Below are positions 36,518 to 45,747 of a DNA stretch of 64,000 nucleotides, piece by piece. Within the stretch, counting starts at the first letter, position 1, and each line of letters begins with the position of its first letter. Source of the stretch: Vulgatibacter incomptus_A (GTDB lineage: Bacteria > Myxococcota > Myxococcia > Myxococcales > Vulgatibacteraceae); NCBI GenBank assembly GCA_040391605.1, contig JBEBXK010000015.1, positions 1-64,000 on the forward strand, written 5' to 3'. A program made the translations under genes and the position numbers. The notes under the pieces were generated by a model, which saw nothing but the letters and a program-made list of their open reading frames with translations, was not told the origin of the DNA and made no database searches.

Positions 36518-37529
36518 TCGCCTTCTCTCGTGCCGCCGCGCCGAAGGTGTCGTAGGCCTTCATGGTGTCCGAGAGGGGAAAGCGGTGGGTCACCATCTTG
36601 ATCGGCTCGAGCCTGCCTGCGTTCACCATCTTCAGCAGCTGTGACGTGCTGTAGGTGTCCACGAGGCCGGTGCGGAGGGTGATGTTCTGGATCCAGAGCT
36701 TCTGCAGCTCGAGCTGCACCGGCTTTCCGTGGACGCCAACGTTCGCGAGGTGGCCTCCTGGCGCGACGATTTTCTGGCAGAGGTCGAAGGTGGCTGGAAT
36801 GCCCACCGCCTCGATCGCCACGTCGACGCCGTCGCCGGTCTTCTCGAGCAGCTCCTCGACGAGATCCGGCTTCGAAGCGTCGAAGGTCGAGGTGGCGCCA
36901 AAGCTCCGCGCCACCTCGAGGCGGTTGGGATCGAGGTCGATCATCATGAGCTCGGCGGGCGAGAAGAGCTGCGCCGTCAGCAGCGCCGAGAGGCCCACAG
37001 GGCCTGCGCCGACGATCGCGACCACATCCCCCGGCTTGACCGCGCCGTTCAAGACCCCCACCTCGTAGCCCGTCGGGAAGATGTCGCTGAGCATCACCAT
37101 CGCCTCCTCGTTCGCGTCCTTGGCGAGCTTGTAGGTGCTCGTATCCGCGAAGGGGATGCGCACGTATTCGGCCTGGGTGCCGTCGATCAGCCGGCCGAGG
37201 ATCCAGCCTCCTTCCCGGCAATGAGAATATATCGTCCGCTTACAGTAGTCGCATCGACCACAGGATGTGATGCAAGAGAGCAACACCTTGTCGCCGACGG
37301 CGACGTTCCGGACCGCGGGGCCGACCTCCTCGACGATCCCCACCCCCTCGTGGCCGAGGGTGCGCCCGGCCATCACCTCCGGCACGTCGCCCTTCAGGAT
37401 GTGGAGGTCCGTGCCGCAGATGGTCGAGGTCGTGATCCGGACGATCGCGTCCGTCGGCTCCTGCAGCGTCGGGTTGGGTTTGTCTTCCCAGCTTCGCTTG
37501 GCGGGTCCGCCGTAGACGAGTGCCTTCAT
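36489..37529 (-). CDS. Zinc-dependent alcohol dehydrogenase (MDR family)
   Basis: A medium-chain dehydrogenase of 346 residues. The catalytic zinc site is CGTDLHILKGDV followed by GHEGVGIVEEVG. The structural zinc cluster is SCGRCDYCKRTIYSHC. The NAD motif is VAIVGAGPVGLSA. These features fit zinc alcohol dehydrogenases that act on short alcohols or polyols. The ATG at 37529 is chosen because the family N terminus MKALVYGG begins there. It is convergent with the CblC-like gene and separated from the SDR gene upstream by 171 bases. Confidence 0.9.
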   Translation of the reverse strand: MKALVYGGPAKRSWEDKPNPTLQEPTDAIVRITTSTICGTDLHILKGDVPEVMAGRTLGHEGVGIVEEVGPAVRNVAVGDKVLLSCITSCGRCDYCKRTIYSHCREGGWILGRLIDGTQAEYVRIPFADTSTYKLAKDANEEAMVMLSDIFPTGYEVGVLNGAVKPGDVVAIVGAGPVGLSALLTAQLFSPAELMMIDLDPNRLEVARSFGATSTFDASKPDLVEELLEKTGDGVDVAIEAVGIPATFDLCQKIVAPGGHLANVGVHGKPVQLELQKLWIQNITLRTGLVDTYSTSQLLKMVNAGRLEPIKMVTHRFPLSDTMKAYDTFGAAAREKAIKVILQAGR

Positions 37530-37700
37530 CGCGCGATCCTTGGTCTCAGGGTCAGCGACGAAGCTACCGTCCGGCACGCGTCCCGCCAGCCTCCATCCGG
37601 GGGGCGCCAGCCGGCGCCGCAACGCCGCCTTCTGCTCAGAGCCTATGGAGTCATCGCCCTCGAGCGAGGCGCCTGCGCGAGGAAGTCCCCACCAAAAAGC

Positions 37701-38474
37701 TCAGGACAGAACCAGGCCCGCGCGCTTCTGGCCTGTGAGCCGATCCCACAGCCAGCCCGGTACGATCCGCGAGAGTCGAACGGCGAGAACGAGCGGCCAC
37801 GGGAAGGCGACCACGCGCCTCCGCCCGACGACTCCGGCGAGGATGCGATCCGCGGCGGCGTCGACCTCGACCAGGAATGGCAGCGAGCCACCATTCGCTG
37901 TCAGCGGCGTCCGCACGAAGCCCGGCCGGACGTCCGTGACGGCGACGCCCGTCCCCCGCAGATCGACCCGGAGGCTCTCGAGAAACGCCATCAGGAAGGC
38001 CTTCGACGCGCTGTACGCAGCGCTCTTCGGGAGGCCCCGGTAGCCTGCGAGGCTGGAGATCCCCACGAGGTGTCCGCGCCTGCGCTCCACCATCCTGGGC
38101 AGGAGCGCGACGAGGCTCGCGACCGCACCGTCGACGTTCACGCTGAGAGTATCCGAACAATCCTCCCATTCGAGCGCCCCCGCCCAATGGGAGACACCAA
38201 TGCCTGCGTTGGCGATGACCAGATCGATCCCGCCCACCTCATCGTCGCTCCTGCGGAGGGCCTCGACGGTGGCCACCGGATCCGAGACGTCCAGGGGCTC
38301 CACCCGCGCCCGCCCGCCGCTCGCCACGATCGACGCCGCGAGCTCCTCGAGGAGGTCACGCCTGCGAGCCGAGAGGATCACCTCCACGCCTTGCCCGGCG
38401 AGCTTTCGCGCGAGCGCCTCCCCGATGCCGCTCGAGGCGCCGGAGATCCATGCCGTCCGAATGTCTGCGATCAT
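37701..38474 (-). CDS. Short-chain dehydrogenase/reductase
   Basis: An SDR oxidoreductase of 257 residues. It has ISGASSGIGEALARKLA, IANAGIG, the catalytic ISSLAG Ser, the YSASKAF Tyr-Lys and VRPGFVRTPLT. The C terminus carries a hydrophobic Arg-rich stretch (FPWPLVLAVRLSRIVPGWLW) that may associate with the membrane. Substrate unknown. It sits upstream of the zinc alcohol dehydrogenase on the same strand, which may indicate a shared role in carbonyl metabolism. Confidence 0.87.
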   Translation of the reverse strand: MIADIRTAWISGASSGIGEALARKLAGQGVEVILSARRRDLLEELAASIVASGGRARVEPLDVSDPVATVEALRRSDDEVGGIDLVIANAGIGVSHWAGALEWEDCSDTLSVNVDGAVASLVALLPRMVERRRGHLVGISSLAGYRGLPKSAAYSASKAFLMAFLESLRVDLRGTGVAVTDVRPGFVRTPLTANGGSLPFLVEVDAAADRILAGVVGRRRVVAFPWPLVLAVRLSRIVPGWLWDRLTGQKRAGLVLS

Positions 38475-38665
38475 CGTCGTCCCGCCAGCTCTTCGACGCC
38501 GTACGCGTCGTGAACGAAGGCGATCAGGGAAGTCAGCCCCGCCCGCGTCCTCCGATGCACGATGTCAAAACTTTGCTGTCCAAGCCATCTCGACGTGCAG
38601 GTCACGGCAGGGATTTGTCCGAGATAGAGGAACATCGGCAAACGGGCTATCGGCCCAAGGGGCGG

Positions 38666-39223
38666 CTATCCCTGGAGCTCGCGGACGACGCGACAGGGAT
38701 TGCCTGCCGCGAAGACCCCCTCTGGGACGTCGCGGGTGACGACGCTGCCGGCGCCGATCACCGACCGCGAGCCGATGCGGACGCCTGGGAGGATGAGGGC
38801 CGCGCCTCCGACCCAGACGTCCGAGCCGATCTCCACGGACTTCCCGGACTCCTCGCGGCGCCGTAGCTCGGCGTCGAAGGGGTGCAGGGGCGTGTAGATC
38901 TGCACCGCAGGCCCGAAGAGCGTGTAGCTCCCGATGCGGACGGAGCAGACGTCGAGCACCACGCAGTTGAAGTTGAAGTACACCCGCTCCCCCAACTCGA
39001 TGTTCGTGCCGTAGTCGCAGTAGAAGGGCGGCTGCATCCACACGCTGTCGCCACCTTTGCCGAAGAGATCGCAGAGGAGGCGGCGGCGCTCCTCCCGCTG
39101 CCCCTCTCGAGTGGCATTGAGCTCCTGGCAGAGGTCCCGGGCCCGATCGCGCGCGACCACCAGCTCCGGATCCATCGGATTGTACAGCTGCCCGGCCAAC
39201 ATCTTCTGACGCTCGCTCGTCAT
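38666..39223 (-). CDS. Maltose/galactoside O-acetyltransferase (hexapeptide)
   Basis: A 185-residue left-handed beta-helix acetyltransferase of the LacA/Maa type. The N-terminal Maa-type helix (MLAGQLYNPMDPELVVARDR) precedes hexapeptide repeats: GTNIELGERVYFNFNCVV, IGSYTLFGPAVQIYTPLHP (with catalytic His region), IGSDVWVGGAALILPGV and IGAGSVVTRDVPEGVFAAGN. The ATG at 39223 follows GGAGGAG. It acetylates a sugar or polysaccharide component. The nearby deletion-scarred region separates it from ThpR. Confidence 0.92.
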   Translation of the reverse strand: MTSERQKMLAGQLYNPMDPELVVARDRARDLCQELNATREGQREERRRLLCDLFGKGGDSVWMQPPFYCDYGTNIELGERVYFNFNCVVLDVCSVRIGSYTLFGPAVQIYTPLHPFDAELRRREESGKSVEIGSDVWVGGAALILPGVRIGSRSVIGAGSVVTRDVPEGVFAAGNPCRVVRELQG

Positions 39224-39343
39224 GGCTCCTCCGATCGATCACGAACCGCGTGCTGCAAGTTGGCGACGATCACGGGGGCCGTCCAGCAGAGCGCCAATCC
39301 TCCACCCAGGCGGAGGCCCGGTGCCCACGGCTCGTCGAGACGC

Positions 39344-39510
39344 TCAGGGGTCGAAGCCGGCGACCTCCATGCCTGCCGCGTCGATCGAGGCGCGGCTCAT
39401 GTACGCAGCGTTTGTCGCGTACCCCAGCCCCCGTGCCGATCGACTGCGATGGCACGGTCGTCAGCCCCCCTGGGACCGGCGCCACCATGGACGATGATTG
39501 CGTAGGGCAT
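39344..39510 (-). pseudogene. Collapsed isoaspartyl peptidase / L-asparaginase gene
   Basis: A 167-base remnant that joins both ends of an isoaspartyl peptidase gene. Starting at the ATG (39510) it reads MPYAIIVHGGAGP, the family N terminus. It then jumps straight to DDRAIAVDRHG, which resembles the C-terminal AVDRxG strand. A frameshift follows, after which GYATNAAYMSRASIDAAGM continues to EVAGFDP and a TGA at 39344-39346. Around 260 residues of the middle, including the autocatalytic Thr, are missing. The original frame stops at 39397. This is a deletion product, not a functional enzyme. Confidence 0.65.
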
Positions 39511-39636
39511 ACACCAACGGTAGCACCTCCACCCATTCATGGAGATCAGCTCGGATCTCCTATGCGCCGCGTATTCCTTCCGCCTCGAGCGCAGGGCCCA
39601 ATGTGCCCCCTCCAGCCCAGGTGGGGCGGGAGCCTT

Positions 39637-40203
39637 TCAGCCCGTGCCCCCGAGTCTGGCGCGGACCAGCGGCTCGTAACGGGACCCGTCAGGCGACGAG
39701 TGGCTTCGATACAGGATGAGCTCACGACAAGTGAACCATCCGAGATCCGCGAGCTGGAGCACGGCCGCACACACCGCGAGATCCCGCTCGCCCCCGGGCA
39801 GGCGGGAGCGGGCCAAGGTGAAGTGGGGCGAGTAGGGCCTCTGCTCCGGCACGTAGCCCAGCGGCTCCAGCGCTGACTCGAGCGAGACCTTCAGCGCGGC
39901 GAGGGCCGGCACGTCGCCCTCCAGCCCGACCCAGAGCACCCGTGGGTACGCGGGGCTGCCGAAGGTGCCGCCTCCCTTCGCGTGGAGCCGGAGCGGCGCC
40001 GCCGACGCAGCCACCTCCTCCACCGTCCTCCCCGCCGCCAGGGCGATGCCTTCGTCCACCTCGCCCAGAAATGCCAGGGTGAGGTGCATTCCCTCCGGCT
40101 TCGACCACCTCGCGCCGGGAGCCAAGCGACGCAGGCGCTCCAGCGTCGCCTCGAGCGAGGCCCGGACACCCGCATCAGGATCCATCGCTACGTACAACCG
40201 CAT
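39637..40203 (-). CDS. thpR: RNA 2',3'-cyclic phosphodiesterase ThpR
   Basis: A 2H-phosphoesterase of 188 residues. The two catalytic tetrapeptides are HLTL at 40-43 and HFTL at 127-130, each with the H-x-T core. The first part matches ThpR/LigT (MRLYVAMDPDAGVRASLEAT, WSKPEGMHLTLAFLGEVDE). It hydrolyses 2',3'-cyclic phosphate RNA ends. A partial copy of its N-terminal DNA exists at 47591-47773. It stands alone after the collapsed isoaspartyl peptidase gene. Confidence 0.92.
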   Translation of the reverse strand: MRLYVAMDPDAGVRASLEATLERLRRLAPGARWSKPEGMHLTLAFLGEVDEGIALAAGRTVEEVAASAAPLRLHAKGGGTFGSPAYPRVLWVGLEGDVPALAALKVSLESALEPLGYVPEQRPYSPHFTLARSRLPGGERDLAVCAAVLQLADLGWFTCRELILYRSHSSPDGSRYEPLVRARLGGTG

Positions 40204-40753
40204 CTCTCGGCCCTCCGCCCACCTGCGTCACCCCCGCGGCAGATCTGCTGCCCCCGCCTTACCGAGGAGCAAGCGGTTGCGGACTCGACCCAGCGCGGCT
40301 TCGTTTGGCATCGTATCTCGGTTCGCGCTGGAGCCCATCAGCGTGCGGGTGATCCGAGGCTCGAGGGGCTCAGGCCGCGATCAAGGCGGGGACGACGACC
40401 CCCGAGACCGCGAGGTGGATGAAGGCACCAGCGACGGGCTGGCCGGTGGCGGCGACGGCGCTCCTGCTCCTACGCAGCGAGGTCTCGCTCGATGGGGCCA
40501 GAGAGGCTGCTCGAGCCCGCGACATGAGTCGTGCCACCGGACGGGTCGATCGGCGGCGAAGGCCCCGATCCTCGTCATGGCCTTGACCTCTTGGGCCAGC
40601 CGCTTCGTCGGACGGATCATTCCCCGTCCTTCTCACGGCCAGCCCGGAAGCCGGACATCTACGACTGCTTATGACCCGGACATCTACGGTGCTCCCTACA
40701 CCCGAGCGGCGGTTATTGCTCCTGCATGTCCGGGACTGTAAACTCGCCGCTGA
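40204..40753. other. Gene-free region with GGACAT repeats upstream of the ATPase-channel operon
   Basis: No convincing gene was found in these 550 bases. Near the right end, CCGGACATCTACG occurs twice in direct orientation (40652-40664 and 40677-40689, 25 bases apart). An inverted relative, GCATGTCCGGG, lies around 40735-40745, just before the ATPase start codon. The repeats could be the ends of a lost insertion sequence or operator sites for the downstream operon. The rest is ordinary high-GC sequence in which I see nothing. Confidence 0.5.
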
Positions 40754-43700
40754 ATGACATCGACGAGTGTTGGCCTCAGGGTCAGACGAGCATCTCTGCC
40801 GTTGCTCGTAATCGGGCTGGCTGCACCGGGAGCCTTCGCTCAGGACCATGAGCCCGCCTCGGTCTCGGAGCCCGCCGAGGGGATCGAGCCGGCCTCGGCC
40901 GAGGTCCTCGATCCTCGTTTCCTACGACTGCGCGCGCTGCTGGCGGAGACGCTCGACGTCGCGATCGATCCGCAGTCCCTGTTCCCAGTTCCTCTCGCTG
41001 ACGAGGATGGGCTGCAGGTCGAGGCCTTCCGGCTCCGAGCGCTGATCGCTGCCGTCGAGGGAGCCGCCGCTCCGCCACCGTCCGCTCCCGGCGCCGATCC
41101 TCCTCCGACGAAGGACGACGCACCGGAGCCAGGCGGCCTGCGCGGCGCGATCGGGGCGCTCGACCCGGCGCTCTGGAGGGCTCGAGTCGAGCTCGACAAA
41201 GCCCGGCTGGATTTCTATTCCTTGAGCCGCGAGCGCCGCGACGAGCTGTTGCGAGGGCACGCGGAGCGGCAGGAAGCGGCCAAGCCCAAAGAGACCGAAG
41301 ACGAGCGCCGCGCCCGAGAGTTCGAGGCGGACCGTCAGCGCGCTCTCGAGGCGGCTCGTCTCGCCCGCACGGAGGCGGAGCGCCTCATCGGCGAGGAGCT
41401 CACGCGCCAGGTCGAGATCGAGTCCCAGGTGGAGTCGGCTCGCGATCGATTTCGGGACGAGCGCGCCGAGCTGAAAGAGCGCCGGGACACAATCCTCGGA
41501 TGGCAACGACGCGCGCGGGAAGCGAAGACATCGTCCCCCGAGGATTCGGACGCCACCTACGATGCCCTCCGGCGCACCCTCTTCGACTCGCGTGACGAGC
41601 TCTCCTCGGCGCTCGCCCACCTCGCGTCGGATCGCACGGAGGTTCCATCGATCGGCGCCGACCCCCTCGTAGACGTTCCTCCGGATGTCTCGACCGAGCA
41701 CGTGTACGAGGGGCGAGCGAGGATCACCCGTGCGATCGCAGAGGCGAAGGAGGAGGAGGGGGCGCTTCGAGGCGCGCGGGCCTCGGCGCTCCAGGACGAG
41801 ATCGTCCTGCTCAACCGCGAACGTCTCGGCCTGCTGCCCCACCTGTCGGCGGAGAAGCGCGGCGGCATCACGGGCTTCACTGTGACCGGCATGGAGCAGG
41901 CGCGGGCGGAGGTTCGACACCTCCGTCTGGTCCTCCGCTATCACCAGCACGTCGTGCGCTCCTGGATCTCTTCGCTGCTCACGGGAGGATCTACCGGGCT
42001 CTCGCCTTGGGGCGCGGCGGCCATCGCGATCCCCTGGGCGTTGCTCGCCTGGGGCTTCGTGTGGGGGAGACGCCGGACGCCCAGGCTCCTGCAGTTCATA
42101 GAGGTGCGGCTGGCAGAGATCGATCGCGCCGAACGCCGAACGAAGGCGAGCCCCCAGCGCCTCGCCGCCAGCTTCCTGCGAAAGATCCACCGCCCGGTGG
42201 AGTGGCTGATCTTCTTCGTCGGGACCCTATGGCTCGTCCCCAAGAGCTCGCGAGAGCTATTGGAAATCCAGCTCTTCTCGTCGGTGATCGGGTGGGTCCT
42301 CGGAGGCGCGCTCGCGGTCAACGTCACCAACGCCGTCGCCGCCGGCCCGGCCTCGGCGTATCTCAACAAGGAGGACGAGGTAGGGACCATCCGGCTTCGT
42401 TCCCTGCGATTGGTGGGATGGACCGTCGTCACCTTCGCGCTGCTCCTGGCGCTGAGCACGCAGCTCGTGGGCAGAGGCACCATCTACAGCTGGGTCTTCG
42501 CGCTGAGCTGGTTCGCGGCGATCCCCGTCTTTCTCGTCCTCGTCCGATGGTGGCGCGAGACCGTGTTCGAGCGGATCGGGCGGGTGCGCAAGAAGACCCG
42601 ATTGCAGGATTGGATCCTGACGAACCAATCCGGATGGAAGAGCTTCCTCGCCGCGATGATCGGCGCGGTGCACCTCTTCAGCGTGGGCCTAGTCAAGGTC
42701 GTCCGAAACAGGATCTCCGGCTTCGACCTCTCTCGCCGCGCGCATGCCTACCTCTTCAGACGCGAGCTCGACAAATTCGTCGAATCGAGCGAGGGGAGCG
42801 CCCTCCAGCCGTTGCGCCCGGATGCGCTCGAGGTGCTCCACCCCGAGCGTGAGTTCACGCAATGGCTGCGATCCCCCAACGACGAGCTGCTGGAGCGTCT
42901 CGTCAGCTGCGCCAACCGCGGTGGGGTCTACGCGGTGATCGGGTCGAAGGGCATCGGCAAGTCCTCGCTCCTGCGGCGCCTTCGCGAGCAGGTCGCCGAT
43001 ACGATCGACGTGGCCTGCAGCGCAGGGATGACGGCGGACGAGATCCGGGCGGCGGCTCGGACGGCCGTGGGCGACGCCGAGGGCGAAGGGGCTGCGCCGA
43101 GCCTGATCCTCCTCGACGACGCACACGCGCTCCTGCGGCCGGTGATCGGCGGGCTGGCGACCTTCGATGAGGTCATCTCGTTCGCCCGGAACAACTGCTC
43201 CCGGGCGGCCTGGATCCTCGCCTTCGATGCGTCGATGTGGCCCTTCCTCAACAGGGCCCGGGATGAGCGTCCCCTCTTCGACGAGGCCTACCGGCTCGAG
43301 CCATGGGACGAAGCGCAGATCGGCGCCCTCCTCGAGGAGCGGAGCATGCGAGCGGGGATCGCGCCGGCCTACGACGATCTCCTCGACAGGCTCCCTCGCG
43401 GCGCCGACGACCTCGACCGGATCGACGCCCTCGCGGAGAAGAAGGCGGGGTACGAGCGGATGCTCTGGGACCACGTGCGCGGTAACCCGGGGATGGCGTT
43501 GGAGGCCTGGCGCACCTCGCTCGGCGAGGACGACGCGAACGTCGTCCACGTGCGACCGCTCCAGGTGCCCGACTCGTCGAAGCTGGAGCTCCTCCCGGAC
43601 TCGTCCCTGTTCATCCTGCGAGCGGTGCTTCAAATGGCGCCGGTCAGCCTCGAAGACGTCGCGGAGGTCACCCGTCTCAGCCCCGAGCAGGTCCGCAATG

Positions 43701-43825
43701 CGTTTCGTTTCGGCGAAAAGCAGGGGTTCCTCTCCGAGGAGGGCGGCCGCATGTGTGTGAATTGGAGATGGCGCCGGTCCGTCCTCCGGCTCCTCGAGCG
43801 TCGCTACTTCCTGGTGAACGCATGA
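40754..43825 (+). CDS. Membrane-bound coiled-coil protein with C-terminal AAA/STAND-type ATPase domain
   Basis: A 1023-residue protein. It has a signal peptide (1-29, ending AFA), a Pro/Glu-rich leader and a long charged coiled coil (about 190-260 and again 330-410). About six membrane helices follow (near 419-438, 482-497, 505-528, 553-571, 577-600 and 632-650). The cytosolic C-terminal half has a P-loop GSKGIGKS at 730-737, Walker B LILLDDAH at 784-791, a helical GNPGMALEAW region and a winged-helix-like tail (about 950-1020). The N-terminal layout recalls the periplasmic helical part of MscK, but the pore domain is replaced by an ATPase. The stop overlaps the MscS-type gene (ATGA). Confidence 0.8.
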   Translation: MTSTSVGLRVRRASLPLLVIGLAAPGAFAQDHEPASVSEPAEGIEPASAEVLDPRFLRLRALLAETLDVAIDPQSLFPVPLADEDGLQVEAFRLRALIAAVEGAAAPPPSAPGADPPPTKDDAPEPGGLRGAIGALDPALWRARVELDKARLDFYSLSRERRDELLRGHAERQEAAKPKETEDERRAREFEADRQRALEAARLARTEAERLIGEELTRQVEIESQVESARDRFRDERAELKERRDTILGWQRRAREAKTSSPEDSDATYDALRRTLFDSRDELSSALAHLASDRTEVPSIGADPLVDVPPDVSTEHVYEGRARITRAIAEAKEEEGALRGARASALQDEIVLLNRERLGLLPHLSAEKRGGITGFTVTGMEQARAEVRHLRLVLRYHQHVVRSWISSLLTGGSTGLSPWGAAAIAIPWALLAWGFVWGRRRTPRLLQFIEVRLAEIDRAERRTKASPQRLAASFLRKIHRPVEWLIFFVGTLWLVPKSSRELLEIQLFSSVIGWVLGGALAVNVTNAVAAGPASAYLNKEDEVGTIRLRSLRLVGWTVVTFALLLALSTQLVGRGTIYSWVFALSWFAAIPVFLVLVRWWRETVFERIGRVRKKTRLQDWILTNQSGWKSFLAAMIGAVHLFSVGLVKVVRNRISGFDLSRRAHAYLFRRELDKFVESSEGSALQPLRPDALEVLHPEREFTQWLRSPNDELLERLVSCANRGGVYAVIGSKGIGKSSLLRRLREQVADTIDVACSAGMTADEIRAAARTAVGDAEGEGAAPSLILLDDAHALLRPVIGGLATFDEVISFARNNCSRAAWILAFDASMWPFLNRARDERPLFDEAYRLEPWDEAQIGALLEERSMRAGIAPAYDDLLDRLPRGADDLDRIDALAEKKAGYERMLWDHVRGNPGMALEAWRTSLGEDDANVVHVRPLQVPDSSKLELLPDSSLFILRAVLQMAPVSLEDVAEVTRLSPEQVRNAFRFGEKQGFLSEEGGRMCVNWRWRRSVLRLLERRYFLVNA

Positions 43826-44706
43826 GCCGACCCCTGCGAGCCCCGGGGGCGCTCTTCGCCCTCTCTCTGGGTGGAGCTGCTTTGCTCCTCCTGGCCTCTA
43901 CCCCCGCCTACGCGCAGGACACCCCCGATCTGACCAAGATCGCGGCGTTGATTCGATGGGGCGGGGTCGTCGCCTCGGTGCCGGTCCTCATCGGCGCCGT
44001 CTTCTTCATCAGACTGGTGGACGGCGTAGGCGATCGCCTGGGTGCCCGGTTCGCGAACCGGAGACCGACGATTCAAAAGGTCCAGACGACCGCGCGGTTC
44101 TTCATCTACACCGTGACGATCGCGATCGCGATCAGCCTGAGCATCCGGCTCGACTCGACCGCGCTCACCGTCATCGGCGGCGCCATGGCGTTCGCGGTCG
44201 GCTTCGCCCTGCGAGACCTGGTGGCGTCGTTCGTCGCCGGGATCACGATCATGTTCGACAGGCCCTTCCAGGTCGGCGATCGCGTCTCCTATGGAGGCCA
44301 ATATGGAGACATCATCAAGATCGGCCTACGCAGCGTTCGAATGAACACGCTCGATCACAACATCATCACCATCCCGAACAACAAAATCTTCACGGACGTC
44401 ACGTCGAGCGGCAACTACGGCGCGCTCGAGATGCAGGTGCCGGTGGAGTTCTACGTCTCGGTCCAGCAGGATCCAAGGGTCGCCGCCGAGATCCTCCGGG
44501 AAGCCTGCCTCACCAGCCCCTACGTCTTCCTCGAGAGGCCCGTGCCGGTATCGTTCAAGCAGGTGCTCGTCCTGGAGAAGCTGGCGATCCATCTGAGGGC
44601 CCGGCCCTACGTCTTCGACACCAAGTACGAGAAGATCTTCGAGGCGGACGTCCACGCTCGCGTGATCGAGGCGTTCCGGCAGCGTGGGATCGATCCTTCG
44701 ATCTGA
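43822..44706 (+). CDS. MscS-family mechanosensitive ion channel
   Basis: A 294-residue MscS-type channel. A signal peptide or first helix (ALFALSLGGAALLLLASTPAYA) is followed by TM helices (IRWGGVVASVPVLIGAVFF; TTARFFIYTVTIAIAISLSI). The pore helix region has the small-residue rhythm VIGGAMAFAVGFALRDLVAS, then FVAGITIMFDRPFQVGDRV. The beta domain has RTVRMNTLDHNIITIPN-like sequence (SVRMNTLDHNIITIPNN). The ATG at 43822 overlaps the preceding ATPase TGA. It makes a plausible pore partner for the ATPase, which lacks one. Confidence 0.9.
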   Translation: MSRPLRAPGALFALSLGGAALLLLASTPAYAQDTPDLTKIAALIRWGGVVASVPVLIGAVFFIRLVDGVGDRLGARFANRRPTIQKVQTTARFFIYTVTIAIAISLSIRLDSTALTVIGGAMAFAVGFALRDLVASFVAGITIMFDRPFQVGDRVSYGGQYGDIIKIGLRSVRMNTLDHNIITIPNNKIFTDVTSSGNYGALEMQVPVEFYVSVQQDPRVAAEILREACLTSPYVFLERPVPVSFKQVLVLEKLAIHLRARPYVFDTKYEKIFEADVHARVIEAFRQRGIDPSI

Positions 44707-44808
44707 TCGAGCCTCCCCGTATTGGGATCGCCATTCGCCCCTGCGGCAACCTTCCAATGAGGGCGCGCGCCTCCGATGATACCTTCCGGCGAGGAGAGTC
44801 CGCGAAAG

Positions 44809-45747
44809 ATGCCCCTGACCAACCTGCCCAAGGCCCGCGAGTCGCTGAAGGTCGAGGCTCCGGACCGCGAGACCTCGACGCTGTCCGTTCATGCCGCGGC
44901 TGCCCTCGATGCCCCCGTCGTCCTCTGTCTGCCGGCGATGGGGATCGAGGCGCGATTCTACGCGCCCCTCGCCGAGGCGCTCGTGGAGGCGGGGCTGCAC
45001 GCCGCGGTGCTCGAGCTGCGCGGCCTCGGGACGAGCAGCGTCCGCCCCTCGCACCGGGTGGACTTCGGCTACGCGACCATCGCCCAGCAAGATCTGCCCG
45101 CCGCGATCCGTGTGGTGCGCGAGCGCTTCCCGTCCTCGCCGCTCGTCCTGCTCGGCCACTCCCTCGGCGGCCAGGTGGCCACGCTCTATCTCGCCGGACA
45201 TCCCGAAACGGAGGTCCGCGGCCTCGTCCTCGTCGCCAGCGGCGTGCCCTGGCATCGGCTGTGGCCGTTCCCGATGGGCCTCGTCGTGCATTCGATCGGC
45301 TGGCTCTTCCCGCTCCTCGCCCGCGTCCTCGGCTATTTCCCCGGGAGGCGCTTCGCCTTCGCAGGGAAAGAAGCGCGCACGGTGATCGCGGATTGGGGGC
45401 GCGTCGCCCGCACCGGCCGCTTCGCGCCAAGGGGCTGGTCGGGGCCTGCGCCCGAGGAGGCCCTGCGCTCGGTGCGGCTCCCCATCCTCGGCGTGAGCCT
45501 CGAGGACGATCGCTTCACCCCGAAGCCCACGGTCGACTTCATGATCGCCAAGATGCCCGCCGCGAGGGTGGAGAGCTTCCACTACGACTACCGGGCACAC
45601 GGTGCGCCGCCGGTGGATCACGTACGCTGGCCGAGACATCCACGCGTGATCGTCGAGCGGATCGCCGCCTGGGTGCGCGGCCTGGATGGGGACGCCGCTG
45701 CCACCGATGCGAGCATCGCCTTGAAGGAGAAATCCACGAGGGCGTAG
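44809..45747 (+). CDS. Alpha/beta hydrolase
   Basis: A 312-residue alpha/beta hydrolase. The nucleophile elbow is LLGHSLGGQVATLYLAGHPE. The oxyanion region is VVLCLPAMGIEARFYAPLAE and the acid/His region includes LEDDRFTPKPTVDFM and AHGAPPVDHVRWPRHP. The ATG at 44809 is preferred, with GAGGAG upstream; another ATG lies 33 bases before it. It is 102 bases downstream of the MscS-type gene, on the same strand, and may be co-transcribed. Substrate unknown. Confidence 0.85.
   Translation: MPLTNLPKARESLKVEAPDRETSTLSVHAAAALDAPVVLCLPAMGIEARFYAPLAEALVEAGLHAAVLELRGLGTSSVRPSHRVDFGYATIAQQDLPAAIRVVRERFPSSPLVLLGHSLGGQVATLYLAGHPETEVRGLVLVASGVPWHRLWPFPMGLVVHSIGWLFPLLARVLGYFPGRRFAFAGKEARTVIADWGRVARTGRFAPRGWSGPAPEEALRSVRLPILGVSLEDDRFTPKPTVDFMIAKMPAARVESFHYDYRAHGAPPVDHVRWPRHPRVIVERIAAWVRGLDGDAAATDASIALKEKSTRA

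Noticed and set aside
39250..39876. A plus-strand open frame of about 200 codons
   Set aside because: It overlaps the isoaspartyl peptidase remnant and thpR on the other strand and has no family match.
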